Part shown: positions 1 through 8,487 of the stretch, piece by piece
How positions within the stretch are numbered: position 1 is the first letter of the stretch
How the letters are laid out: each line of letters begins with the position of its first letter
Source: Xanthomonas euvesicatoria pv. euvesicatoria
GTDB taxonomy: Bacteria; Pseudomonadota; Gammaproteobacteria; Xanthomonadales; Xanthomonadaceae
NCBI RefSeq assembly: GCF_020880415.1
Contig: NZ_JAJIUJ010000120.1
Location: 102,508 to 166,507 of the forward strand
DNA: 64,000 nt
Reading direction: 5' to 3'
The notes under the pieces: model-generated
Seen by the model: only the letters and a program-made list of their open reading frames with translations
What the model was told of the DNA's origin: nothing
The model's database searches: none
Translations under genes and position numbers: made by a program

Positions 1-103
<103 letters not shown>

Positions 104-111
104 GGGGGTCC

Positions 112-555
112 TCAGTAAAGTCGGTCCTGCCACGCCGTAGCGGCGAGCCAGGTAATTTGGTCGGGCGATCGGGCATCGATCGCGCCATGGTCGACCGCGG
201 CGCGAACCTCTCGCTGCATCGCGGCCCAGCTGGGAGCGGCGGCGCCGATGCGCGCGCCAATCCCGTTGTTATGCGCATCCATCGCGCGGCTCGGCGTGCC
301 AACGCCACCGCGTTCCATCACGGCAGTCACCCAATCCACGCAACGCGGGGACAAGCTGTAGGCGACGATGGCGCTCGCAAGGCTGTGTCGGTAGGCATCG
401 GCCGGGCCGTTGCGCCCGCCGGGGAGGCCCGAACCCAGCCACTGCGAATACACCGCAATCAACACGAAGGCCGGATACGCGGACAGCGCCAGCATCGCCA
501 ACGCAAACACCCGCCAATGGCGTGTGCGCGGCAGCGAGGCCAGCCCCGTTTTCAT
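112..555 (-). CDS. hypothetical membrane-anchored protein between carA and carB
   Basis: This is a 147-residue ORF whose ATG overlaps the carA stop codon (ATGA), so translation is probably coupled to carA. One hydrophobic segment near residues 14-38 looks like an N-terminal anchor. The rest holds DAYRHSLASAIVAYSLSP and, further on, SRAMDAHNNGIGARI, a spaced D..RH / DxHN arrangement that recalls small proteins of unknown function such as DUF6973, although I cannot confirm that family. Nothing suggests a carbamoyl-phosphate role other than position. carB follows 8 bases after its stop. The function is unknown, but tight packing and the conserved-looking motifs make it a real gene. Confidence 0.75.
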   Translation of the reverse strand: MKTGLASLPRTRHWRVFALAMLALSAYPAFVLIAVYSQWLGSGLPGGRNGPADAYRHSLASAIVAYSLSPRCVDWVTAVMERGGVGTPSRAMDAHNNGIGARIGAAAPSWAAMQREVRAAVDHGAIDARSPDQITWLAATAWQDRLY

Positions 556-1679
556 CAGGCGCGTGCCGCCATCAGATCCACGAACCGATCGAACAACGGC
601 CCCACATCGCGCGGTCCCGGCGAGGCTTCCGGGTGGCCCTGGAACGAGAACGCCGGTGCGTCGGTGAGCGCGATGCCCTGGTTGGTGCCGTCGAACAACG
701 ACCGATGGGTCACCCGCACATTGGCCGGCAAGGTGCTTTCATCCACCGCAAAACCGTGGTTCTGCGAGGTGATCATCACCCGGCCGCCGTCCAGATCCTG
801 CACCGGGTGGTTGGCGCCGTGATGGCCGGTGGTCATCTTCAGCGTCTTGGCGCCGGCGGCCAGCGCCAGCAACTGATGGCCCAGGCAGATGCCGAAGGTC
901 GGCACCTTCTTCGCCACCAGTTCCTTGATCGCGGCGATGGCGTAGTCGCACGGCTCCGGGTCGCCCGGGCCATTGGACAGGAACACGCCATCGGGTTGCA
1001 GCGCCAGTACCTCGGCCACCGGCGTGCGCGCCGGCACCACCGTGACGTCGCAGCCGCGCTCGGCCAGCATGCGCAGGATGTTGAGCTTCACGCCATAGTC
1101 GTAGGTCACGACCTTGTACTTGGCCGGCACGCTGACGAAGGCGTTGGCATCCAGATCCAGCTGGCCCTCGGTCCACAGGTAGGTCTTCTCGGTCGAGACC
1201 ACCTTGGCCAGATCCATGCCTTTCAGGCCGGGGAACTTGCGCGCGGCTTCCAGTGCTTTTTCGACGTCGATCTCGCCGGCCATCAGCGCACCGTTCTGGG
1301 CGCCCTTTTGCCGCAGCAGGCGGGTCAGCTTGCGGGTGTCGATGCCGGAGATGGCGACTACACCGCGGGCCTGCAGCCATTCCGGCAAGGCCACCTGGCT
1401 GCGCCAGTTGCTGGGGCGGCGCGGCACATCGCGCACGATCAGGCCGGCGGCCCAGATCTTGCGGGCTTCGTCGTCCTGATCGGTGAAGCCCGTGTTGCCG
1501 ATATGCGGATAGGTCAGCGTGACCATCTGGCGGGCGTAGGAGGGATCGGTCAGGACTTCCTGGTAGCCGGTCATGGCGGTGTTGAACACCACTTCACCGA
1601 CGGAAAGCCCGTTGGCGCCTACGGATTCGCCCTCGAACACGGTGCCGTCTTCGAGGACAAGGATTGCGGGTTGGGTCAC
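555..1679 (-). CDS. carA: carbamoyl-phosphate synthase small (glutaminase) subunit
   Basis: This 374-residue protein has the usual CarA length. The N-terminal domain opens with ILVLEDGTVFEGES. The C-terminal class I glutamine amidotransferase domain shows the nucleophile elbow FGICLGHQLLALAAG (catalytic Cys) and the His/Glu of the triad in FQGHPEASPGP. CarA hydrolyses glutamine and passes ammonia to CarB for carbamoyl phosphate, the shared precursor of arginine and pyrimidines. A 240-base gap separates it from dapB upstream on the same strand, a common dapB-carA-carB order. Its stop overlaps the start of the next ORF. Confidence 0.97.
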   Translation of the reverse strand: MTQPAILVLEDGTVFEGESVGANGLSVGEVVFNTAMTGYQEVLTDPSYARQMVTLTYPHIGNTGFTDQDDEARKIWAAGLIVRDVPRRPSNWRSQVALPEWLQARGVVAISGIDTRKLTRLLRQKGAQNGALMAGEIDVEKALEAARKFPGLKGMDLAKVVSTEKTYLWTEGQLDLDANAFVSVPAKYKVVTYDYGVKLNILRMLAERGCDVTVVPARTPVAEVLALQPDGVFLSNGPGDPEPCDYAIAAIKELVAKKVPTFGICLGHQLLALAAGAKTLKMTTGHHGANHPVQDLDGGRVMITSQNHGFAVDESTLPANVRVTHRSLFDGTNQGIALTDAPAFSFQGHPEASPGPRDVGPLFDRFVDLMAARA

Positions 1680-1919
1680 GTGGGGGTCTCGCTCTGGCTG
1701 CCTGGGACTCCGATGCGCTCCCGGTCAAATTCCGGTTGCAGCAAAGCGCGGACGCGGTGCTGGGGACCGGTCCGACGCTGGTTCGGGCAAGCGAGAATTG
1801 TAAAGGCAACTGCCCCGCCATGCCAGTCTGAAGAGCACCGGATGCAGTCGCGGCAGCAATGCCGAGGCATGAATAGGCCGCGGCGTGCGGCTACCGTTCA
1901 TGCATGGCTGCAGGCGTGC

Positions 1920-2636
1920 TCACAGCACCAGATCGCGCACGCGGTAGCTGCCTGCCGGCTTGCCGATCAGCAGCTTGGCCGCATGCAAGGCACCGCGCGC
2001 GAAGATGTCGCGGTTGGTTGCGCGATGTACCAGCTCGACCCGCTCGCCCAGCCCGGTGAACTGCACGGTGTGTTCGCCGACGATGTCGCCGGCACGCAAG
2101 CTGACATAGCGCGGCTGCGCGCCGCTGCCGGTCGCCGCTTCGCCCAGCGTCAACGCGGTGCCGGAGGGCGCGTCCTGCTTGTGCACGTGATGCGCTTCGA
2201 GGATGTCGCAGTCCCAACCCGGCAAGGTGCCGGCCGCGCGCTCCACCAGCTCTGTCAGCACCGCAACGCCGAGACTGAAGTTGGAGGCCCACACCAGCGC
2301 GATCTGCTGGGCGGCATCGCGCAAGGCCGCACGCTGCGCCTCGTCGAGCCCGGTAGTACCGGACACCAACGGCTTGCCACGCTGTGCGCACAACGCCAGG
2401 ATCGGTGCGAAGCCCTGCGGCAGACTGAAATCGATGGCCACATCGAACGCAGGCGCGCCGCCGAGTTCGCTGGCAGCGAAGAACGGCACCCCATCGACCA
2501 CGCGCTGGGAGGGCGAGCGGCCCACCACGGCGCCAACCACCTGCAAGGTCTGGTCTTCGGCGGCCAATCGCAGCAACGCCTTGCCCATCCGCCCGGAGGC
2601 GCCGTGGATCAGAACTTTCACAGCAGAGGTTGTCAT
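1920..2636 (-). CDS. dapB: 4-hydroxy-tetrahydrodipicolinate reductase
   Basis: The chosen ATG gives 238 residues beginning MTTSAVKVLIHGASGRMGKA, which places the Rossmann glycine motif at the N-terminus as in all DapB. The open frame extends about 111 codons further upstream but that part is low-complexity and unlike DapB. Conserved parts include the substrate-binding stretch near ILEAHHVHKQDAPSGTAL with the catalytic His pair and Lys. The enzyme reduces hydroxy-tetrahydrodipicolinate with NAD(P)H in lysine and diaminopimelate synthesis. carA lies downstream on the same strand after 240 bases. Confidence 0.95.
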   Translation of the reverse strand: MTTSAVKVLIHGASGRMGKALLRLAAEDQTLQVVGAVVGRSPSQRVVDGVPFFAASELGGAPAFDVAIDFSLPQGFAPILALCAQRGKPLVSGTTGLDEAQRAALRDAAQQIALVWASNFSLGVAVLTELVERAAGTLPGWDCDILEAHHVHKQDAPSGTALTLGEAATGSGAQPRYVSLRAGDIVGEHTVQFTGLGERVELVHRATNRDIFARGALHAAKLLIGKPAGSYRVRDLVL

Positions 2637-3042
2637 GGCGGCGGCTGGCTTGGCGATGTGGGTGGTACACGATAGCCGGGATTGGGGATTTACGATTAGC
2701 GAGTCGTCACCGCGGCGCCGCATTGCGCACGATGCGGCATTGCGTGGTGAGGCGACCGGTCGCCTTCGGGGTGGGCGACGAGGCCTGGCGAACGGCTCCT
2801 GGATGGGTGCTGAGAAGTAGAGAACCGCGGGAATGCAACTGGACTTTGCCCACTCCGCACCCGGCATGCACCCAACCATGTAATCGGTGATGTCGGCCGC
2901 TCTACGCGTGGCTATCGCAACGTAGCGCGCCATCGTCACCCAGGCCTGGAATGCGCGGCGCAAGCGCATAACGGTGCTGTACTAGCCAAGGACGCAGCGA
3001 CCACATCCGCCTGACACTGCGCAGCAGCTTTGTCAGCCGCGC
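2637..3042. other. intergenic region upstream of dapB
   Basis: About 400 bases without a convincing gene. It presumably contains the dapB promoter. One half of the GGGATTGGGGATT-type intergenic repeat seen elsewhere in the window occurs near 2680-2700. The open frames here are short and have no recognisable protein character. Confidence 0.5.
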
Positions 3043-3311
3043 TTAGAGCGTTTTATGCGCCTTACGGTGAGCGCGAAGCGTCCTGTGGCGCGTTAAGAAG
3101 GCGTGCGCCTTACCAAGGCTGGCCTCCTGGGCAAGGCGCGCAACGCGGCATCGGCGCGTCACAGGGCGCTTCCCGGAGGGTTGGCCGCCAGCGGCACGGA
3201 GCGCGCGCCGCGCGGCTTGCGTTGGCGCCAGCCAAGCCGGCGCCGCTCCGCATTTGCTCCGTGCCGCTGGCGGCCGACGCACCCCATCCCAACGTGCATA
3301 ACGCGCTCTAA
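3043..3311. repeat. foldback (MITE-like) repeat element
   Basis: The ends are imperfect inverted repeats: TTAGAGCGTTTTATGCGCC on the left (from 3043) and its near-complement at 3291-3311. Inside are further nested inverted repeats. GGCCGCCAGCGGCACGGAG near 3183-3201 pairs perfectly with CTCCGTGCCGCTGGCGGCC near 3257-3275. AGCGTCCTGTGGCGCG near 3077 pairs imperfectly with CGCGTCACAGGGCGCT near 3155. The whole can fold into a branched hairpin. It encodes no transposase, so it looks like a miniature non-autonomous or REP-derived element. The right end overlaps the last codon of the MOSC gene. Confidence 0.65.
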
Positions 3312-4021
3312 TCGCCGACACCTTCCAGCCGCTTGCTCCAGCTTTCCACTTCGCTACGCTGCAGGCGGCGTTCGAAAAGCGTGCGCCAGGACGGCACGAG
3401 CGGCAGCTGCAATACCGCGGTGACAGCTGCAACATCGACCTGACGGGCGTAGAGCACCTGCTGAAGACGCGACAGCGGCCAATCCGGATGCGGCCGCGCC
3501 TGCAGGGTCAGCAGGTCGCCGGCCGCGACGCTGCCCGGCTGCAGCACGCGGTAATACCAGCCGGTTCGGCCGGTCTCCTGTACACGGCGCGCCAGCTCGC
3601 GCACACCAAAACGGTCCGACAGCTTCCAGCACGGCTGTCGCAACTGCGACACCTCCACCACCGCCGTGCCCAAGGTGAAGCGATCGCCAAGACAGACATC
3701 GGCTTCGGTCACGCCCACACTGCTGAGGTTTTCGCCGAAGGCACCTGCCGCCTCCAGCAGCACGTGCGGACCAAGTTCGTCGCGCCAGGCGGCGTAGTGA
3801 TCGCGCGGGTAATGATGGATGGCCTTGTCCGGCCCGCCATGCACGCGCCGGTCGCCCTGCTCGTCGCCCTCCAGGCCTTCGAGGCCGACCTGCACCGCTC
3901 CCTGCAGCGGACGTTTGTCGATCGCACTGCGGCTGCCAGGTCGAGTGAAGTCGCGCGCGCTGCCGATGGCGACGTGGTCGATCCTGATCGCGATCGGCGC
4001 ACCCTGCTCTGCCGTCGCCAT
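3308..4021 (-). CDS. MOSC domain protein (YiiM-like)
   Basis: The ATG at 4021 gives 237 residues starting MATAEQGAPIAIRIDHVAIG, two bases after the stop of the upstream aminotransferase gene. The protein has the MOSC core seen in YiiM: a VHGGPDKAIHHYPRDHY block, FGENLSSVGV, and VSQLRQPCWKLS, whose Cys is the expected molybdenum-cofactor ligand. A C-terminal three-helix part follows, as in YiiM. Family members reduce N-hydroxylated compounds or transfer sulfur to Moco enzymes; the exact substrate is unknown. Its stop codon lies inside the right end of the foldback repeat, so the extreme C-terminus may have been set by that insertion. Confidence 0.88.
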   Translation of the reverse strand: MATAEQGAPIAIRIDHVAIGSARDFTRPGSRSAIDKRPLQGAVQVGLEGLEGDEQGDRRVHGGPDKAIHHYPRDHYAAWRDELGPHVLLEAAGAFGENLSSVGVTEADVCLGDRFTLGTAVVEVSQLRQPCWKLSDRFGVRELARRVQETGRTGWYYRVLQPGSVAAGDLLTLQARPHPDWPLSRLQQVLYARQVDVAAVTAVLQLPLVPSWRTLFERRLQRSEVESWSKRLEGVGD

Positions 4022-4023
4022 CG

Positions 4024-5226
4024 TCACGCACCCAGCCCTGGCAATTCGGCCAGCGCCTCGCGCAGCAACTCGCCCAGCACCTGGATGCCGGCATCGATCT
4101 TCTCGCCGGGCACGGTGACGAACGACAGACGCAGCGTATTGGTCTGCGGCAAGGTGGCGAAGAACGGCGCGCCGGGTACGAACGCGACATTGCGTGCGAT
4201 GGCCCGCGCCAGCAACGCGGTCCCATCCAACCCCGGCGGCAAGGTCACCCACAAGAACATGCCGCCTTCCGGGCGATTCCATTGCACCTGCGACGGGAAG
4301 TGCCGGTCCAGTGCCTCAAGCATCAGGCTGCACTGGCGCGCGTACAGCGCACGGATCTGCGGAATATGGGTCTGGAGAAAATCGTCCTGCAGTGTCTGGT
4401 ACACCACGCGCTGGGTAAACGATGGGGTATGCAGATCGGCCGCCTGCTTGGCCTGGATCAGCTTGCCCAACACCGCTTCGGGCGCCACCACGTAGCCCAG
4501 CCGCAGGCCGGGCGCGAGCACCTTGGAAAAGGAGCCCATGTAGATGACGCCTTCGGGGTTCATCGACAACAGACTCGGCAACGGCTGCCCGCTGTAGTAC
4601 AGCTCGCCGTACGGGTCGTCTTCGACAATCGGCACGCCTGTCTCGGCAGCACGCGCCACCAAGGCCTGGCGACGCGCCAGCGGCAAGCGCCGGCCGGTGG
4701 GATTCTGAAAATTCGGCAGGCAGTACAGAAAGCGCGCATCGGCCAGCAGCGCCGGATCCAGCGCATCCACCACCACACCGTCCTCGTCCGAGGGCATGCC
4801 AACGAAGGCGGGCTGGAACAACGAAAACGCCTGCAGCGCGCCCAGGTAGCTCGGCGTTTCCACCAACACCTTGCTGCCTTCGTCGATGAAGACCTTGCCG
4901 AGCAGGTCCAGGCCTTGTTGCGAGCCGGTGGTGATCAGCACCTGGCTGGGCCGGATGCTGGCGCCATCGCGACTCAGCCGCGCGGCCACCCATTCGCGCA
5001 GCGGCGCATAACCTTCGGTTGGGCCGTATTGCAAGGCCGCCTGCGGGGCGTCGCGCAGCACCTGGTCGCTGGCAGCGCGCATGCGCTCCACCGGAAAGGT
5101 GGCCGGCGACGGCAGGCCGCCAGCGAAGGAAATGACCTCCGGCCGTTCGGTCACCTTGAGGATTTCGCGAATCGCCGAACTGGTCAGCGCCTGCGCACGT
5201 CGGGAGATCTGGAAGGAAGTCGTCAT
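4024..5226 (-). CDS. PLP-dependent aminotransferase, class I/II (2-aminoadipate/MocR type)
   Basis: With the ATG at 5226 the protein has 400 residues and opens MTTSFQISRRAQALTSSAIR. It has the fold-type I aminotransferase signatures: a nucleotide-like TTGSQQGLDLLGKVF loop, the NFQNPTGRR motif, VEDDPYGELYY with the PLP-binding Asp, and GSFSKVLAPGLRLGY with the Schiff-base Lys. The terminal WVTLPPGLD/LRLSFVTV region holds the carboxylate-binding Arg. There is no N-terminal GntR helix-turn-helix, so it is an enzyme and not a MocR regulator. The closest known types are LysN-like 2-aminoadipate or broad-range aminotransferases. The MOSC gene follows after two bases. Confidence 0.9.
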   Translation of the reverse strand: MTTSFQISRRAQALTSSAIREILKVTERPEVISFAGGLPSPATFPVERMRAASDQVLRDAPQAALQYGPTEGYAPLREWVAARLSRDGASIRPSQVLITTGSQQGLDLLGKVFIDEGSKVLVETPSYLGALQAFSLFQPAFVGMPSDEDGVVVDALDPALLADARFLYCLPNFQNPTGRRLPLARRQALVARAAETGVPIVEDDPYGELYYSGQPLPSLLSMNPEGVIYMGSFSKVLAPGLRLGYVVAPEAVLGKLIQAKQAADLHTPSFTQRVVYQTLQDDFLQTHIPQIRALYARQCSLMLEALDRHFPSQVQWNRPEGGMFLWVTLPPGLDGTALLARAIARNVAFVPGAPFFATLPQTNTLRLSFVTVPGEKIDAGIQVLGELLREALAELPGLGA

Positions 5227-5451
5227 GGCGCAAGCATAGCGAACGCCAGTGGTTGCGGCGCTGTGCAGTGCAGCGACGGAGCGCTGGCCGCTCGCCTGAC
5301 CCGGCACGGAGCCGGGAGACCGGCAGCACGTCGCCGGCAATCGCCAGCCAACCGTGGAGCGCGCATTGCAACTGCCCTGTCTGCATCGCACAGGCCGCAT
5401 CCAGCGACGACCGCGCCGCTGGGGCAAGCGCAGTCACTTGGTCAGCTGCGC

Positions 5452-5952
5452 TTATTGATACGCCGGGCCGACCCAGGCGGTGCCTTCGCTGTGGGCGATG
5501 AGCGTCTTCCAGCGCTTGCGGATCACCTTGTCGCGTGTGCGAAAGGTCATGCGCACGCCCGGCAGACCGAGCGTGGCACGCGTTTCGACCATCGCCGAAT
5601 GTTCGTCTGCGGCGATATCGATCTTGGTGATGGACTGTTTGTAGTCGATCAGCTCTTCCGGATCGGCCACGTGGCTCATCTGCCGCAGCACCTGCGCCCA
5701 TTCGCCGTTGGATTTGCAATATTTCTCGCGGTTGGCGGTCTGCCGCTGCTGATGGGAATCCATGCGGTACAGCACCACCATTTCGAATTCCGGCGCGGTC
5801 ATTGCGCAGAGCGCCTCGCCGTCCTGGCTCAACATCGCCTTGTCGTGCGCGGCATAGAAATCGCGCACCTGCTTCTCGTCGAGCGCGTTGCCGCCATAGT
5901 TATAGAGACCCGCAACGGCGGCCAGCACCGCCAACAACACCAGCAAACGCAT
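5452..5952 (-). CDS. small secreted protein, NTF2-like candidate
   Basis: The ATG at 5952 gives 166 residues with a clear N-terminal hydrophobic segment (MRLLVLLAVLAAVAGLY) that is either a signal peptide or an anchor. The rest is soluble and mixed, with two cysteines (near LCAMTAPEF and EKYCKSNGE) that could form a disulfide. The segment QVRDFYAAHDKAMLSQDGEAL resembles the opening helix of NTF2/SnoaL-like proteins, but this is only an impression. It stands between the aminotransferase and the feo operon and has no obvious partner. Function unknown. Confidence 0.72.
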   Translation of the reverse strand: MRLLVLLAVLAAVAGLYNYGGNALDEKQVRDFYAAHDKAMLSQDGEALCAMTAPEFEMVVLYRMDSHQQRQTANREKYCKSNGEWAQVLRQMSHVADPEELIDYKQSITKIDIAADEHSAMVETRATLGLPGVRMTFRTRDKVIRKRWKTLIAHSEGTAWVGPAYQ

Positions 5953-6012
5953 CACCGCCCCCTTGTCTGGCCGCGTCCTGCGGCCGCGCAAGTGTAGACC
6001 AGACGACGGGGG

Positions 6013-6267
6013 TCAGTGGCTGCGGGGCGGTGTCGGGCCGCAGCTGTCGCAACCACCGCAGGCGGAGACGTTTTGGGCGGCAGGCGGTGCTACGCGACGA
6101 CCCAGTGCCTGCACCCATGCCGGCCGCCCGCTGCGCAGCAGCCCAAGCGCAAGCGCGCCACGCAGGCGACGCAGCACACCGGGAAACTGTTTCTTCATCA
6201 CCACCCACAGGCTGACCAGCACTGCGATGGCGATCACCAGGTATTGCAGCGTGAGCGAAAGCGTCAT
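6013..6267 (-). CDS. DUF6587-like small membrane protein downstream of feoB
   Basis: This 84-residue protein starts one base after the feoB stop and is certainly part of the feo operon. An N-terminal membrane helix (about residues 5-25) is followed by a basic stretch (KKQFPGVLRRLRG). The C-terminus carries SACGGCDSCG, a Cys-rich tail suited to metal or Fe-S binding. It takes the place of FeoC in this operon but is not a winged-helix FeoC. I associate it with the DUF6587 family from memory. An accessory role in ferrous-iron transport is inferred from position and the Cys motif. Confidence 0.8.
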   Translation of the reverse strand: MTLSLTLQYLVIAIAVLVSLWVVMKKQFPGVLRRLRGALALGLLRSGRPAWVQALGRRVAPPAAQNVSACGGCDSCGPTPPRSH

Positions 6268-6268
6268 C

Positions 6269-8128
6269 TCAGCCGGCCCCCAGCAGCACGGCCAGCTGGT
6301 AGGTCACCAGCGACGCCAGGTAGGCCAGCGCGAACAGGTACACCGCGCTGATGGTCATCTGCTTCCACGAGTTGGTTTCGCGCTTGATCGTGGCCAGCGT
6401 GGAGATGCACATCGGTGCGTAGATGTACCAGACCAGCAGCGACAACGCGGTGGCCAGCGACCACCCGTCGCTGATCAACGGCGACAACGCCTGCGCTGCC
6501 GCGTCGTCGTCGGCAGCAGACAACGCGTATACCGTGGCCAGCGAGGCCACCGCCACTTCGCGTGCGGCCAGGCCGGGAATCAACGCGATGCAGATCTGCC
6601 AGTTGAAGCCCAGCGGTGCGAAGAACACTGCCATTGCGTGGCCAATACGACCGGCGAAGCTGTAGTCGATTGCCGGCAAGGTGGCATTGGCCGGCGCCTC
6701 GGGAAACGACAGCAGGAACCACAGCAGGATGGTCAGCGCCAGGATGATGCCGCCCACGCGCTTGAGGAAGATCCAGGCGCGCTCCCACAGCCCCAGCGCC
6801 AAGTCGCGTACCTGCGGCACGCGGTAGGACGGCAGCTCCAGCATCAACGGGTGCTCGCTCTTGTCGCGCCGCCATTTCTTCATCGTCCACGAGACCAGCA
6901 GCGCACTGACGATGGCCGCAGCATACAGCCCGAACAGCACCAGTCCCTGCTGGTTGAAGATGCCCCACACGGTCTTCTGCGGAATGAAGGCGCCGATCAA
7001 CAACGCATACACCGGCAACCGCGCCGAACACGTCATCAGCGGCGCGACCATGATGGTGGCGAGCCGGTCGCGCGGGTCCTGGATGCTGCGCGTGGACATG
7101 ATGCCCGGCACCGCACAGGCAAAACTCGACAACAGCGGAATGAACGAGCGCCCCGACAAACCGGCCACCGACATCATGCGATCGAGCAGAAACGCCGCAC
7201 GCGGCAGGTAGCCGGATTCTTCCAAGGCCAGGATGAAGGCGAACAGGATCAGGATCTGCGGCAGGAACACGATCACCCCGCCCAGCCCGGCGATGACGCC
7301 ATCCTTGAGCAAGCTGTTGAGCGGACCTTCCGGCAACGTCGCGCCGACCCACTCGCCCAAGGCGGCGGTGCCGCCGTCGATCAGGTCCATGACCGGCGCA
7401 GCCCAGGCATAGACCGCCTGGAAGATCATGAACATCACCACCGCCAGCGTGACCAGGCCCCAGATCGGATGCAGCAGCCAGCGGTCCAGCGCATCGTCCA
7501 CGCGCGAGGTGCGGGTGGGCATGGTCACCGCTGCGCTCAGGATCTGCCGCACCAGCGCGTGATAATTACCGTCGGCCGGCGGATTGGCGGCGGGCGCCGT
7601 CAGGCGTGCCGCCTGCGCGTCGAGCCGCTCGACCAGCACCTTGGCACCACCGCGCCGCACCGCCACCGTTTCGACCACCGGCACGCCGAGCGCCTGCTCC
7701 AGCGCCGGCAGGTCGATGACAATGCCGCGTCGCTGTGCGGCATCCATCATGTTCAGCGCCACGATCATCGGCCGGCCGAGCTCGCGCAGTTCCAACGCAA
7801 AGCGCAGATGCAGGCGCAGATTGGTCGCATCCATCACATAGACCAGCACGTCCGGCGCCGGCTCGCCCGGATAAAAGCCACGGCACAGGTCGCGGGTGAT
7901 CGCCTCGTCCAGGCTCGCCGGTTGCAGGCTGTAGGCGCCGGGCAGATCCAGCACCGCAAAGTCGCGCCCGGACGGTGCGCGGAAGTGGCCTTCCTTACGC
8001 TCGACGGTGACGCCGGTGTAATTGGCCACTTTCTGCCGGCTGCCGGTCAGCTGGTTGAACAGTGCGGTCTTGCCGCTGTTGGGGTTGCCAACCAGCGCCA
8101 GACGCAGCGGAACGGTGGCCGCGCTCAT
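6269..8128 (-). CDS. feoB: ferrous iron transporter FeoB
   Basis: 619 residues. The N-terminal GTPase domain shows G1 GNPNSGKTAL (near residues 14-23), G3 DLPGAYSL and the G4-like NMMD. It is followed by a large polytopic inner-membrane domain containing the Gate motifs (for example LLSSFACAVPGIMSTR with its conserved Cys). The protein moves Fe(II) across the inner membrane. Its ATG overlaps the feoA stop (ATGA), and the Cys-tail protein follows one base after its stop, giving a feoA-feoB-DUF6587 operon. Expression is expected to be repressed by Fur through the site near 8400. Confidence 0.96.
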   Translation of the reverse strand: MSAATVPLRLALVGNPNSGKTALFNQLTGSRQKVANYTGVTVERKEGHFRAPSGRDFAVLDLPGAYSLQPASLDEAITRDLCRGFYPGEPAPDVLVYVMDATNLRLHLRFALELRELGRPMIVALNMMDAAQRRGIVIDLPALEQALGVPVVETVAVRRGGAKVLVERLDAQAARLTAPAANPPADGNYHALVRQILSAAVTMPTRTSRVDDALDRWLLHPIWGLVTLAVVMFMIFQAVYAWAAPVMDLIDGGTAALGEWVGATLPEGPLNSLLKDGVIAGLGGVIVFLPQILILFAFILALEESGYLPRAAFLLDRMMSVAGLSGRSFIPLLSSFACAVPGIMSTRSIQDPRDRLATIMVAPLMTCSARLPVYALLIGAFIPQKTVWGIFNQQGLVLFGLYAAAIVSALLVSWTMKKWRRDKSEHPLMLELPSYRVPQVRDLALGLWERAWIFLKRVGGIILALTILLWFLLSFPEAPANATLPAIDYSFAGRIGHAMAVFFAPLGFNWQICIALIPGLAAREVAVASLATVYALSAADDDAAAQALSPLISDGWSLATALSLLVWYIYAPMCISTLATIKRETNSWKQMTISAVYLFALAYLASLVTYQLAVLLGAG

Positions 8129-8373
8129 GCCGATCCTCCCGCATGGCGCACCTGCACGCGCGCAGCCTCGCTGCGCCGCAGGGCAAAACGCGTATAGCCC
8201 ACCTGTACCAATAACGGTTCGCGGCCGACCGGCCCGGTGGCCAGCACCGTGACTTCCTCGCCCGCGACAAACCCCAACTCCCGCAAGCGCCGGGCGATCG
8301 TGTCGTTGGGGAGACGATCCTCCACGGAGTCCACGATGGCGGCGCGATGCAAAGGCATGTCGGACAGCGTCAC
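8125..8373 (-). CDS. feoA: ferrous iron transport protein A
   Basis: FeoA is a small SH3-like cytoplasmic partner needed by FeoB. I chose the GTG at 8373 (82 residues, reading VTLSDMPLHRAAIVDSV) because family members normally begin with an MTLSELP-type sequence. The alternative ATG at 8415 would put the Fur-box-like sequence inside the coding region; a third option is the ATG at 8358. Conserved features are RRLRELGFVAGEEV and the C-terminal RFALRRSEAARVQV strand. The stop overlaps the feoB start. Confidence 0.9.
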   Translation of the reverse strand: MTLSDMPLHRAAIVDSVEDRLPNDTIARRLRELGFVAGEEVTVLATGPVGREPLLVQVGYTRFALRRSEAARVQVRHAGGSA

Positions 8374-8394
8374 AAAGACGGCCTGATTGTTAGG

Positions 8395-8408
8395 AATGGT
8401 TCTCAATT
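8395..8408 (-). promoter_or_regulatory. Fur-box-like operator upstream of feoA
   Basis: On the minus strand the sequence AATTGAGAACCATT resembles the core of Fur boxes (AATGAGAATCATT type). It lies 22-35 bases upstream of the chosen feoA GTG. Fe(II)-Fur repression of feo operons is well established, so the position fits. The match is imperfect and was made by eye. Confidence 0.5.
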
Positions 8409-8487
8409 CTAGCATCGACGCACCGCGTCATGGCTCCGGCGACCCGGCCCGCTATCATGGTTCGCATCCCATTCATGGACGTACGCA

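Noticed and set aside
522..2675. A 717-codon open frame on the plus strand across carA and dapB
   Set aside because: It is antisense to two clear genes, has biased composition and no recognisable domain; in high-GC DNA such frames are common.
5963..8197. A 744-codon plus-strand open frame opposite feoB
   Set aside because: It mirrors FeoB codons and is rich in His, Arg and Gln; no homology is apparent.
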